This document shows positions 50,806 to 59,434 of a stretch of DNA of 64,000 nucleotides, one piece after another. Both the position numbers and the translations under genes were made by a program. The notes beneath the pieces are model-generated. The model was not told the origin of the DNA. It ran no database searches and was given only the letters and a program-made list of their open reading frames with translations. Each line of letters begins with the position of its first letter. The stretch's first letter is position 1. This stretch comes from Zhongshania sp. R06B22. Lineage in GTDB: Bacteria > Pseudomonadota > Gammaproteobacteria > Pseudomonadales > Spongiibacteraceae. The stretch covers positions 434,001 to 498,000 of the forward strand of contig NZ_JBFRYB010000001.1 of NCBI RefSeq assembly GCF_040892595.1, read 5' to 3'.

Positions 50806-51806
50806 CCGTCTTTACGTCCTTGTTTGTCGAGTTGGCTTACAAAACTGTAGAAGATCAGCACCATCACTGCCGCGACCGTAATACCCACGCCCAGCTCAAT
50901 TACAATAATACCAATGTGCTGCCCGGTAATTGGATTGCCGGCCAGTACTGAGTAATCCAGAAAGTTGCCGCCCAAAAGCATCGATGAAATGCCAACCGAG
51001 CCGTAAAGCAGGGCGCCAAAGGCGGCTAGAAAACGAAGCGCGGGGACATCTACAACCCGGCGCGCAAAATCCACACCGAAGAACATCGTGTAAAGAATAA
51101 TTGCTGCAGCGAAAATAACCCCAGCCTGAAACCCCCCGCCGGGGCCATAATCGCCGTGAAACTGCACGTAGAGGCCAAAGATCATAATAGGCGGAATCAA
51201 AATCTTACTGACGATCCTAAGTACTTTATGGCTGTGAGCGCCCTCAGCCTTGGGAAGTATGGGCAAGGCGCCGGTGCTTAGTAATGACATCACACCGATA
51301 GCCGCAGTAAAGACCACCACTACTTCACCGAAGGTATCAAAGCCGCGATAGCTGGCCAGCACTGAGGTGACTACATTGGGAATGCCAATTTCGGCGGCAG
51401 AATCGGAAATATAGCGCGGCGCAACGTGCAGCTGTGCAGGAGAATTTGCGTCGCCAAATGATGGCAGACCCAGCGTGCCATAAATTAATAAGGCGCCAGT
51501 GATGCCCACCAGAATCAGCGCCGGTAAGCTCCTCGATCTAGCGCAGGTTTCATGTCTTCCTACTAGCGCTAGGGTTAGCAGCATCAATAGGGGGGAAATG
51601 CCAGAGCCGACGGCCGCCTCGGTAAAGGCGACATCTACCGCGTCCATCAAGACAAAAAAGCTTGCCGACAAAAATCCGTAAACACCCGTTAACATCACAA
51701 CCGCGACTAAGTCGCGGCTATGCGCAATCGCCAACGCAGTCACTACCAGCATGCTGAGTAGGCTAATATCAAGTAAGAGTTCTATGACCTCACCCTCCCA
51801 AACCAA
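50802..51806 (-). CDS. MbhD-MbhE-MrpB fusion subunit of Mrp-type antiporter
   Basis: 334 residues joining three units that are separate in archaeal Mbh. Residues about 1-85 are DUF4040/MbhD (DAVDVAFTEAAVGSGISPLL), about 90-175 are MbhE-like (HVAPRYISDSAAEIGIPNVV, then FDTFGEVVVVFTAAIGV), and about 185-330 are MrpB (HGDYGPGGGFQAGVIFAAA). In classical mrp operons the first two are the C-terminus of MrpA. The frame begins at a TTG at 51806 without a clear ribosome site, 10 bases after mrpG; a downstream start around the first helix is possible. Confidence 0.85.
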   Translation of the reverse strand: MVWEGEVIELLLDISLLSMLVVTALAIAHSRDLVAVVMLTGVYGFLSASFFVLMDAVDVAFTEAAVGSGISPLLMLLTLALVGRHETCARSRSLPALILVGITGALLIYGTLGLPSFGDANSPAQLHVAPRYISDSAAEIGIPNVVTSVLASYRGFDTFGEVVVVFTAAIGVMSLLSTGALPILPKAEGAHSHKVLRIVSKILIPPIMIFGLYVQFHGDYGPGGGFQAGVIFAAAIILYTMFFGVDFARRVVDVPALRFLAAFGALLYGSVGISSMLLGGNFLDYSVLAGNPITGQHIGIIVIELGVGITVAAVMVLIFYSFVSQLDKQGRKDG

Positions 51807-51816
51807 TCATATACAC

Positions 51817-52119
51817 TCATTGCCCATCACCCCGTTGTTGCCGAGTCCAAATTGCCTTGGCCAAAGCATGGCTGGCAGCTGGGCTGGTGAATAAAAGGAA
51901 TAGCAATACCATCACTAATTTAAGAAGCACCAAACTCCAACCGGCCAGCAGCATTAAGCCGCCTAATATCAGCACGGTCGCCATGGTCTCGGATACACCG
52001 GCAGCATGCATTCGGCTGAGCGTGTCTGGAAAACGCAGCACACCGAGCGCGCCGGTAAAAATTAGAAAACAACCGCTGAGCAGCATTAGGCCGCTCAAAA
52101 CGTCGACAAAAGTAGTCAT
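51817..52119 (-). CDS. mrpG: Mrp-type antiporter subunit G
   Basis: 100 residues, three membrane helices. GALGVLRFPDTLSRMHAAGV is the PhaG/MrpG signature. Start overlaps the mrpF stop by four bases. The polar tail after ALAKAIW is short. Confidence 0.88.
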   Translation of the reverse strand: MTTFVDVLSGLMLLSGCFLIFTGALGVLRFPDTLSRMHAAGVSETMATVLILGGLMLLAGWSLVLLKLVMVLLFLLFTSPAASHALAKAIWTRQQRGDGQ

Positions 52120-52394
52120 TCCGATTCCCCCTGCTGCTGCAATCTGTCGGTGTACTCAAAGTAACGCAGCAAGGCGATAACACTAATAAAATTCATCAAG
52201 GCATAGACCAGTGCAATATCCAAAAACTCTGGCCGCCCAGACAAGAAGCCCAGCACCGCAATAAACAGTACCGTCTTGGTACCGAACAGATTCACTGCCA
52301 GAACACGGTCAAACACACTGGGGCCGGCGATGGCGCGAAAGATCGCCATGGCCATCACAATAAGCAAGGTAATAGCGGTAATAGATAGAATCAT
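52116..52394 (-). CDS. mrpF: Mrp-type antiporter subunit F
   Basis: 92 residues, three membrane helices. IAGPSVFDRVLAVNLFGTKT is the MrpF/PhaF signature. Overlaps mrpE and mrpG by four bases each. Confidence 0.88.
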   Translation of the reverse strand: MILSITAITLLIVMAMAIFRAIAGPSVFDRVLAVNLFGTKTVLFIAVLGFLSGRPEFLDIALVYALMNFISVIALLRYFEYTDRLQQQGESE

Positions 52395-52861
52395 TGTTCT
52401 AACCTGCTGACACGATCACTCATCTCACCGTCTTCCAATTCTGCGATATTTTCTGGCACCAAAGCGTGTACCAAAATGGTGGTTTCATTGACCTCTAAGG
52501 ACACGGTACCCGGCGTGAGGTTGATGGAGTTGGCGTAGATAACCCGCCCCATGTCGGTCTTCTGAGGAAGGTTTAAAGTTTTGACCATAGGTTGAATAGA
52601 CCCGTTGCCCAGCCATACGCGCTTAATCACATCCCAATTACTGAGGATAATTTTCCACGCCAGCCAAACATAATAGTTCGGTAGTGCTAAGGTAAGATGA
52701 ATCGGCTGGGATTCGTGATCGATCACGTCCATGCGATGACATATCCACACCACAAAGGCGACAGAGCCAATGCCAAAGCAGATCATAAGAAAATTATAAT
52801 GCCCGGAATTCGCGAGCCATATTCCTGATAGAAGCGCAGAAATACTGATGGTATGACGCAT
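52391..52861 (-). CDS. mrpE: Mrp-type antiporter subunit E
   Basis: 156 residues from the ATG at 52861, which has AAGGA 8 bases before it; a longer frame of 19 residues upstream lacks family features. Two membrane helices, then the cytoplasmic MrpE domain with NSINLTPGTVSLEVNETTIL, the family hallmark. First gene of the nine-gene antiporter operon, so the promoter must lie at 52862-52927 or upstream of the secreted protein gene that precedes it by 66 bases. Confidence 0.87.
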   Translation of the reverse strand: MRHTISISALLSGIWLANSGHYNFLMICFGIGSVAFVVWICHRMDVIDHESQPIHLTLALPNYYVWLAWKIILSNWDVIKRVWLGNGSIQPMVKTLNLPQKTDMGRVIYANSINLTPGTVSLEVNETTILVHALVPENIAELEDGEMSDRVSRLEQ

Positions 52862-52927
52862 TAAATTATCCTTAAGCCGAGTCGACTTTCCTCTCGCTAA
52901 TTCCAAATCAAAAACCAATTATGGCCA

Positions 52928-53365
52928 TCAACAGAGGTAATGAGCCTTAAATATCTGTTCCAGCAATGATGCTGCGGTGCCGGTGTAAGTCGGACTAGAC
53001 TCATCAACAACCAGTATCGCAAGCTCTCTGATGGTGGTCGATTCAGAAAGGCAGTATTTAACTGTTTTTAAAGTATTGATACTTGTCGAACCGCTAGGAG
53101 CGCGGGAGAGCAAGGCGCGTTGTGTAAAACTCAGATCACCCATTTCGCCAATTCGAATATGTGAATTGGCCTCTATATACCCTCTTATAAACGCCGCGCA
53201 GGCAGAATCTGCCACACCGCTGTCGGCATTTAATGATGCTTCACAACTACCACTCAAGTGCTCAGCGCTCATGGGCTTTAAGCCATACGCTGCACCACAA
53301 AGAGTCAAAGCTAAGAGGGCGGCAATAAATCGAGACGTATGAAATGTTGTTTTCATTATATTCAT
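52928..53365 (-). CDS. Secreted Rap1a/Tai-like protein
   Basis: 145 residues from the ATG at 53365 (GGA seven bases before it). Cleavable signal peptide ending about AAYG. The mature part has CEASLN, CAAFIRGYIEANSH, YCLSESTTIRELAILVV and a terminal AHYLC: the spacing of four cysteines and the (C-x3-G-Y) and terminal F/Y-x-C patterns recall Rap1a/Tai immunity proteins. No type VI effector gene is nearby, so an immunity role is doubtful and a housekeeping periplasmic role is equally possible. Same strand as and 66 bases ahead of mrpE. Confidence 0.6.
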   Translation of the reverse strand: MNIMKTTFHTSRFIAALLALTLCGAAYGLKPMSAEHLSGSCEASLNADSGVADSACAAFIRGYIEANSHIRIGEMGDLSFTQRALLSRAPSGSTSINTLKTVKYCLSESTTIRELAILVVDESSPTYTGTAASLLEQIFKAHYLC

Positions 53366-53446
53366 AGGTAAATCCAAGATTTGCGTCAGTTTACTTTGGC
53401 ATTGCCGAGAATGGCAAGCATATGTACCTCCTTATAGCCTTGATTT

Positions 53447-53480
53447 GGGCCTTTTGGGTGTCGTACGGCCCTCTTTTTTT
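53447..53480 (+). terminator. Orphan terminator-like structure
   Basis: GGGCC (53447-53451) and GGCCC (53467-53471) with a 15-base loop, followed by TC and seven T ending at 53480. It is oriented for the plus strand, where no gene lies upstream for many kilobases, so it may end a small RNA or be fortuitous. Confidence 0.3.
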
Positions 53481-53635
53481 AACTATATGGTGACGACTCA
53501 GAGTGCGCTTCAAGCTCATCAAGGTTAGTCTACACATTAGCAATCCGCCAACGCGCGGCTTATTCTGGCAGGATAATCTATGCGCCAATGCTAGTATTAA
53601 AAATGAACGAGTGTTCATCACATAAGGGAAAGATA

Positions 53636-54505
53636 ATGTCTCATAGCGATGTTGCTACACCCGAGTGGCAGGCAGGTGAAACCCAGCAGGCTCCAATCAT
53701 CGATGCCTATCCAGAGTTTGAACCGGGCAGTTACACGTTCAAGGGTGTGACTCGCCCGGTCTATAAATCCGGAAAAGGCCCTGCCATTGTCGTGATTCAT
53801 GAAGTGCCTGGAATCTATGATGACGTGTGTGATTTTGCTCAGCGCTTAAATGAGGAAGGCTTCACAACGTATTTGCCCTCTTTACTTGGCACGCCAGGGA
53901 TGAACTACTCCACCCCAAACCTTATTAAGTCCATGTCTAAGCTTTGCGTGTCTAAGGAATTTAATCGCTTCGCGTTTCGCGAGGAGGCGCCCATTGCCGA
54001 TTGGTTAAGAGCATTGGCGCGCGATGCTCACCGCGCTTGCGGCGGGCCTGGCGTTGGCGCTATAGGCATGTGCTTTAGCGGCGGATTTGCCTTGGCGATG
54101 ATGGCCGATGAGTCGGTGATTGCTCCGGTACTGTCGCAGCCCTCCATGCCATTTATGCTCACTAAAAAGCTTCGCCATGACATCGATGTAAATCCCAAGG
54201 ACATCCCTAAAATAAAAGCCCGAATGGAGCGCGATGATATATGTCTTATTGGTCTTAGATTTAGCGGCGATAAGATGGTGCCTGGTGACCGCTTTAAATA
54301 TTTAACCGAGTTGCTCGGCGACAAGTTTGTCGGTATTAGTATTGACTCTTCACCGGGTAATTCAAACAACATCAAGGCGGCGGCACATTCTGTTTTAACT
54401 CGTGACTATGTAGACGATGAACACCATCCCACTTACCAAGCGTTTCAAAAGGTATTAGCGCTATTTAAAAAACAACTTATGCCAGTGCCAGCGCAGGTCG
54501 AGTGA
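53636..54505 (+). CDS. Dienelactone hydrolase family protein
   Basis: 289 residues from the ATG at 53636 with AAGGGAAAG upstream; a frame extending 16 residues further is rejected. Alpha/beta hydrolase with Cys as nucleophile in GAIGMCFSGGF, as in dienelactone hydrolase, preceded by VVIHEVPGIYDDVCDFAQRL (HEVxG block). The acidic residue lies in SGDKMVPGDRF and the His in a C-terminal stretch such as AAAHSVLT or EHHPTYQAF. Hydrolyses small lactones or esters in the cytoplasm. No aromatic pathway genes adjoin it. Confidence 0.83.
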   Translation: MSHSDVATPEWQAGETQQAPIIDAYPEFEPGSYTFKGVTRPVYKSGKGPAIVVIHEVPGIYDDVCDFAQRLNEEGFTTYLPSLLGTPGMNYSTPNLIKSMSKLCVSKEFNRFAFREEAPIADWLRALARDAHRACGGPGVGAIGMCFSGGFALAMMADESVIAPVLSQPSMPFMLTKKLRHDIDVNPKDIPKIKARMERDDICLIGLRFSGDKMVPGDRFKYLTELLGDKFVGISIDSSPGNSNNIKAAAHSVLTRDYVDDEHHPTYQAFQKVLALFKKQLMPVPAQVE

Positions 54506-54664
54506 TAATTCGGGATATGCAGATCTTTAGTCTCATAGTGGTATTGTTGCGAGGGGCTGGCAAACCGATATTGATTGAAATTAGAGCTATTAGGCAATAG
54601 ACGGCGCGGCTGAGAAGGGAGTAATTTACAAGGCTTATATAAAAACACTATGGGAGCATAAAGT

Positions 54665-55093
54665 ATGGCTACGACAGAGTGCATTCGGTATAGCAGTGAT
54701 TATAAATACCAGCTCGCAGATACTTATGAAATTAAAATTCTAATTACCCCAAAAGATGACATTGACGTTGATTTCATTGCCTTGACGGCCGGCGGCACTC
54801 TGCTTATTAAGAAGGGCTATGCCTGGGATGGGCCGTCGGGGCCGATAAAAGATACCGAGGAAAACATGCGAGCCTCGCTGGTGCATGACGCCCTCTATCA
54901 GTTAATGAGAATGGAGGAGCTGAGTACCAGAAGTCACAGAAAAGCTGCAGATCAATTGTTTAAGGATATATGCAAGGAAGATGGCGTATCCAATTTCTGC
55001 GCTTCGGCCTACTATAAGGCCCTACGTAAATTTGGTAAACCGGCCGCCAGCGCACAGAGCAAAAAAATCGTACACCTTGCGCCAAAACCATAA
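54665..55093 (+). CDS. DUF1353 family protein
   Basis: 142 residues. Key block GYAWDGPSGPIKDTEENMRA followed by SLVHDALYQLMRM, matching the DUF1353 pattern with the conserved Asp-Gly, Arg and His-Asp. Often linked to phage but also chromosomal; no other phage gene is seen here. GGGAG precedes the ATG. Soluble, cytoplasmic. Function unknown, the His-Asp pair suggests metal binding. Confidence 0.75.
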   Translation: MATTECIRYSSDYKYQLADTYEIKILITPKDDIDVDFIALTAGGTLLIKKGYAWDGPSGPIKDTEENMRASLVHDALYQLMRMEELSTRSHRKAADQLFKDICKEDGVSNFCASAYYKALRKFGKPAASAQSKKIVHLAPKP

Positions 55094-55328
55094 GTCGAAT
55101 AAGCATTCCCTAACTTTGGTTTACATGCCACATTGCTGAGGAGCAAAGAGCTTTAATCCTTGTTGGCAGAATTAAGGTCACGCGAAGCATTGTAAAAAGC
55201 TAAGGTTGGCCAAGCCCGTTATTTAATAGAAACGCTAAAAGTTGGCTGGCGTTGGACTCGTATTATTTTAGCCAACTATTGTCAGCCGCCCATTGCGGCT
55301 CTATGCGCAAGCCAATAAGGAGTAGTAC

Positions 55329-55751
55329 ATGAACGCAACGTTGATTTTTTGGCCAGTTTTGGCCCAAGTAGTTTTGACCATTCTGGTTTTTATTTTGATG
55401 GGAGTTAGAAAGGCTAAATCTGTAAAAGCGGGCACGGTCAATCGTAAAGCTGCCGCTTTAGATAATAGAGTTTGGCCCGCTGATGTTGTGCAAGTATCCA
55501 ATAATATTGCCAACCAATTTGAAACCCCAATATTGTTTTATGTGCTCTGTATTGTGCTTTACATCAGCGGTGGTGTCGGTGTGCCGGCGCTCGTCTTAGC
55601 ATGGGCATATTCCTTAAGTCGCTATGCTCATGCCTTTGTACATACCAGCTCGAATTACGTGCCGACCAGAATGCGGATCTTCTTATTCGGTATTTTGGTT
55701 CTACTGCTTATGACCCTACTTGCAGGTTTTGAGCTGGCATCCTTAGGGTAG
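55329..55751 (+). CDS. MAPEG family membrane protein
   Basis: 140 residues, four membrane helices. RKAAALDNRVWPADVVQVSN then NQFETPILFYVLCIVLYISG and ARYAHAFVHTSSNYVPTR-like ending match bacterial MAPEG proteins (relatives of microsomal glutathione transferase). AAGGAG upstream of the ATG is strong. Followed by another membrane protein gene 87 bases downstream, possibly in the same transcript. Confidence 0.85.
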   Translation: MNATLIFWPVLAQVVLTILVFILMGVRKAKSVKAGTVNRKAAALDNRVWPADVVQVSNNIANQFETPILFYVLCIVLYISGGVGVPALVLAWAYSLSRYAHAFVHTSSNYVPTRMRIFLFGILVLLLMTLLAGFELASLG

Positions 55752-55838
55752 GCTCCTATACAGGTGCTTAAGCCTGCTGCTACTGAGCAGTACTGCTTAG
55801 GCAACGGTCTTATGGGAGTGAAGCGGGGGGTATCTTCC

Positions 55839-56276
55839 ATGAATGTTGATCTCTTGATTGTAGCGGGCTCATTTAGCTTGCTTGCTGCGGGCCTCCATGT
55901 CGGTATCGTGTTAGTGGGGCCAAGTTGGTTTCGCTTGTTCGGGGCAGGAGAGTCCATGGCATTGATGGCCGAAAACGGTTCTCTAAAGCCAACGCTGATA
56001 ACCCTTGGTATCGCCGTGGTTTTACTAATATGGGCAGCCTACGCTTGGTCTGGCGCCGGCCTCTTGCCAAGTATGCCTTTCACCAAATTAGCTCTATCCG
56101 CGATTACGGCTATTTATTTAGTTCGTGGCCTAGGTGGTTTAGTTGCACCATTTGTTACCGATCATTATCAAATTCAACAGAACAGCTTGGCGTTTTGGCT
56201 ATGGAGCTCAGCAATTTGTTTAGTCATTGCTTTATTCCATTTACTGGGTCTAATGGCGGTATGGCAAACTCTATAA
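55839..56276 (+). CDS. Four-helix membrane protein, unknown function
   Basis: 145 residues from the ATG at 55839, preceded by a GGGGGG run; a frame open 25 residues further upstream has no hydrophobic start. Helices about 5-25, 45-65, 72-92 and 112-140. GLHVGIVLVGPSWFRLFGAG and IYLVRGLGGLVAPF look conserved-type segments but I do not recognise the family. Close behind the MAPEG gene. Confidence 0.65.
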   Translation: MNVDLLIVAGSFSLLAAGLHVGIVLVGPSWFRLFGAGESMALMAENGSLKPTLITLGIAVVLLIWAAYAWSGAGLLPSMPFTKLALSAITAIYLVRGLGGLVAPFVTDHYQIQQNSLAFWLWSSAICLVIALFHLLGLMAVWQTL

Positions 56277-56429
56277 AATCCCTTAGTGATCTCTTAGGGC
56301 TGACATTGGCATTATAATAAGCAGATTCTAGACCTACACTAGGTCGCTGACATTCTTCCTCTTATGCGATCATTAGATATTAGGACTTCTATATCATAAT
56401 TTTATTACCCACCATCTACTGGAGAACAG

Positions 56430-56831
56430 ATGAGTAACATTCCCAAGGATTTAAATCGTGAGCTGGTCGAATCGCTGCCAGATACCGGCGCAGTGGTTAT
56501 GGTGAATTTACTTCGTTTTCGAAAAACCGCCTTAGACGGTAATGGCTCTGGCTGGGACGCCTACTCACGTTACGGTAAGGCAGATAGGCCACTCCTCAAA
56601 AAGGTCGGCGGTATTATTTTGTGGGCAGGCCATGTTGAGGGTGTGGCTTTAGGAGATTTGGGCGACGGCCGCTGGGACTTTCTGGTTCTAGTACATTATC
56701 CGTCGAAGGCAAAATTTTTAGAGATGATGACATCTGAAGACTACCAAGTTATTAACAAAGATAGAGAAAGCGGTGTAGAAGACCATATCATTCTTGCGGC
56801 GGATCAAAGCTATTCGAAGTTTATAATTTAG
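56430..56831 (+). CDS. DUF1330-like dimeric alpha/beta barrel protein
   Basis: 133 residues. VVMVNLLRFR at the first strand, YSRYGKADRPLLKKVGGIIL, WDFLVLVHYPSKAKFLEMM, and SEDYQVINKDRESGVEDHIIL follow the order of DUF1330/dimeric alpha-beta barrel proteins. CTGGAGAACAG gives a clear ribosome site. A small cytoplasmic dimer, function not known. Precedes the hydroxyacid dehydrogenase gene by 55 bases and may be co-transcribed. Confidence 0.75.
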   Translation: MSNIPKDLNRELVESLPDTGAVVMVNLLRFRKTALDGNGSGWDAYSRYGKADRPLLKKVGGIILWAGHVEGVALGDLGDGRWDFLVLVHYPSKAKFLEMMTSEDYQVINKDRESGVEDHIILAADQSYSKFII

Positions 56832-56886
56832 ACAGGACTAATAATTATTTGAGCACGTTTTTTTCTAATCAGCGCAGCATGACTTT

Positions 56887-57831
56887 ATGAATAGAGAGAT
56901 CGCATTTATAGGCAAGATGGCTAGTAAAGATCAAGAAGTTTGGTTGGCTGCCATAGGGCCGCTCCTAGTGGATGCGACCATTATCCCGTATGAAGAAATA
57001 AGCGCTGAGCAGAGGATGAATATTGAAGTCGCCATTGTCGCCAATCCCGACCCAAAGGAACTGACAACGTTCCCGGCGCTGCGATGGGTCCAAAGTTTAT
57101 GGGCTGGTGTAGAGCGACTTGTGCTCGAGTTACCTAAAGTAGATTTTGATATTGTTAGACTTATTGATCCCAATTTAGCATCGACAATGGCAGAGGCCGT
57201 GCTTGCCTGGACGTATTATCTGCACCGCGATATGCCTAAGTACTTGTTTCAGCAGAAACATAAAATATGGCAGCAAGGCGATTTGGTGGAACTTAAAGAT
57301 CGCAATATTGGTGTTCTAGGTTTAGGGCAATTAGGTAGGGCAGCTGCAGAAAAGCTACGACTAAATGGTTTTAATGTGGGCGCTTGGAGTAGACGCTTAA
57401 GTAATATAGCGGGCGTTAAATGCTTTGCGGGTATGGAACAGCTAGAGGACATATTGGCCCAAACTGACATACTTATTTGCTTGCTGCCGCTAACGACCGA
57501 AACCCATGGCTTACTAAATGATAAAAGACTGAGCCTTTTGCCTACGGGGGCGTCAATTATTAATTTTTCACGTGGCCAAATAATAGATCAAGACGCCTTA
57601 ATACGACACTTGGAAAGTGCCCATTTAGACCATGCTGTTTTAGATGTTTTTGAAACAGAGCCGCTACCTATTACTAGCGCCTTATGGGAGTCGCCAAAGA
57701 TAACAGTGTTACCGCATATATCGGCGCCCACAAATATTCGCACAGCATCCCAAATTGTAGCGCGTAATTTAATGACTTACTTTGAGACCGGCGAGATACC
57801 GGAAGCCATCGGCCGCGCCCGTGGCTATTAG
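56887..57831 (+). CDS. Glyoxylate/hydroxypyruvate reductase A-type D-2-hydroxyacid dehydrogenase
   Basis: 314 residues, the GhrA length. Nucleotide-binding GVLGLGQLGRAAAEKL near 142, then AWSRR after strand 2, where an Arg pair prefers NADPH. Catalytic Arg in INFSRGQIID, Glu in FETEPLP and His in LPHISAPTN. Reduces glyoxylate and hydroxypyruvate. Ribosome site is weak. Convergent with trkH. Confidence 0.85.
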   Translation: MNREIAFIGKMASKDQEVWLAAIGPLLVDATIIPYEEISAEQRMNIEVAIVANPDPKELTTFPALRWVQSLWAGVERLVLELPKVDFDIVRLIDPNLASTMAEAVLAWTYYLHRDMPKYLFQQKHKIWQQGDLVELKDRNIGVLGLGQLGRAAAEKLRLNGFNVGAWSRRLSNIAGVKCFAGMEQLEDILAQTDILICLLPLTTETHGLLNDKRLSLLPTGASIINFSRGQIIDQDALIRHLESAHLDHAVLDVFETEPLPITSALWESPKITVLPHISAPTNIRTASQIVARNLMTYFETGEIPEAIGRARGY

Positions 57832-57924
57832 AAGCTTAAATTTAGAGCCTTAGGGCTTCAGTGATATTTTTATAGAAGTGGTGAGATAAAGTGAATAGCC
57901 TCGCAGGCGCTTTGTGCCACCGTG

Positions 57925-59385
57925 TTAGCTTTTCCAGTACGTTGGCGTTAGCACTAAAATAATCGTCATAAACTCTAGTCTGCCCAGCAACATTCCCACA
58001 CTGAGAATCCATTTACTGCTGTCTGGCAAGCTAGAGAAGTTGCCGGCGGGTCCGATGATGTCGCCAAGGCCGGGACCGACGTTCATGAGCGCGGTGGAGG
58101 CGCCGGTGAGGCTGGTGACGAGATCTAGGCCGCTAAAGGCAAGCAGCAGGGTAATAATGACTAGGGAGACCAACATAATAAATACAAAGGTGACGGCCGA
58201 AAGCACAATACTGTCGTCTACTGCCCGGCCGTTGTAGTAGCGCCGGATCATGGCGCGGGGGTGAACGGCGCGCACTATGCTTTCTTGCATCATCATAAAT
58301 AATAATTGAAAGCGAAAAATCTTAATGCCACCGCTGGTAGAGCCAGAGCAGCCACCGATAAACATGGCGAAGAAAAATGCAGCGACGGCAAGTTCTCCCC
58401 ATTGCGAGTAGTCGCCGCTGGCGTAACCCGTGGTGGTGATAACAGACACTAAATTAAACGTGGCATAGGTGAAGGCATGCAGCAGATCAATGCCGGTCTC
58501 CGACATAAGATGCAATGTGATAACGACACTGATGATGGCAATGGTGAGTAAAAAACCGCGAATTTGTTGATCGTTAAATGCCCGCCAATTGCGCTTCATT
58601 AAAAAGTGCACGTAGATCGCGAAGGGCAGGGCGCCAAGGATCATGAATGTAATCGCTACCCAGTGGCTACCGAGGTCTGCGAACTGTGCGAAGGAGCTAT
58701 CTGAGGTTGAATAGCCGCCAGTGGAGATTGTTGTCATGGCGTGATTGACCGCGTGGAAGCTATCCATACCGGTGAACATAAAGGCGAGGGTGCAAAGAAA
58801 GGTCAGAATGATATAGACGTAAATGATCATGGTAACCATGGTGCGCGAACGCGGCATGGCTTTGTCCGACCAGTCAGAGGATTCGGTTTGGAATAAACGC
58901 ATACCACCGACTTTGAGAAAGGGCAGAATCGCTACCGCCATGCCGATAACGCCCAAGCCGCCAACCCACTGCAGCATTGAGCGCCACACCAAAATATCGT
59001 GGGGCATGGTGTCTAGGCCGGTGAGTATGGTGGAGCCTGTTGTGGTGAGGCCAGACACAGACTCAAACACCGCGTCGGTAACACTGGAAAAACCGGGAAT
59101 CAATAAAAACGGCAGCGCTCCGGTTAATGAAATGAGAAGCCATGAGCTAGTGGTGATCAAAAACATTTGCCGTGGATTGAGCATATTGATGCGGTGTGAT
59201 CGAGACAACAGCCATCCGCCGGCGGCAAGGCCGACGGTGAGGGCGATGGAATTGCTAAAAGCCGCAGTGTTCCCAGTGTGGTAAATAATTGCCATCAGCA
59301 GTGGCACGGTCATCAATAGGCCAAAGACCAGCAATATTAAGCTGCAGACTTTTAGCACCGGCTTGATGAGTGTTGACTGAGTCAT
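57925..59385 (-). CDS. trkH: TrkH-type potassium uptake protein
   Basis: 486 residues; ATG at 59385 (MTQSTLIKPVL) gives the TrkH length, while a longer frame would overlap the DUF502 gene. Four pore loops with selectivity glycines: SGLTTTGSTIL, TTISTGGYST, VITTTGYASGD and ALMNVGPGLGD. The membrane subunit of Trk works with the NAD-binding TrkA, not present here. Upstream gene DUF502 ends 50 bases before, same strand, likely the same transcript. Confidence 0.87.
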   Translation of the reverse strand: MTQSTLIKPVLKVCSLILLVFGLLMTVPLLMAIIYHTGNTAAFSNSIALTVGLAAGGWLLSRSHRINMLNPRQMFLITTSSWLLISLTGALPFLLIPGFSSVTDAVFESVSGLTTTGSTILTGLDTMPHDILVWRSMLQWVGGLGVIGMAVAILPFLKVGGMRLFQTESSDWSDKAMPRSRTMVTMIIYVYIILTFLCTLAFMFTGMDSFHAVNHAMTTISTGGYSTSDSSFAQFADLGSHWVAITFMILGALPFAIYVHFLMKRNWRAFNDQQIRGFLLTIAIISVVITLHLMSETGIDLLHAFTYATFNLVSVITTTGYASGDYSQWGELAVAAFFFAMFIGGCSGSTSGGIKIFRFQLLFMMMQESIVRAVHPRAMIRRYYNGRAVDDSIVLSAVTFVFIMLVSLVIITLLLAFSGLDLVTSLTGASTALMNVGPGLGDIIGPAGNFSSLPDSSKWILSVGMLLGRLEFMTIILVLTPTYWKS

Positions 59386-59434
59386 TATCGGGTCGCTGTC
59401 ATTGTTAATAGCGTTTGGCCACGTTTGGTGAAAA

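Noticed and set aside
53391..53621. 76-codon minus-strand frame
   Set aside because: Basic, Cys/His/Arg-scattered composition without hydrophobic core, no ribosome site, and it crosses the T-run of a hairpin.
54665..55093. Prophage remnant suggested by DUF1353
   Set aside because: No integrase, capsid, lysis or tail gene nearby, and the base composition matches its neighbours.
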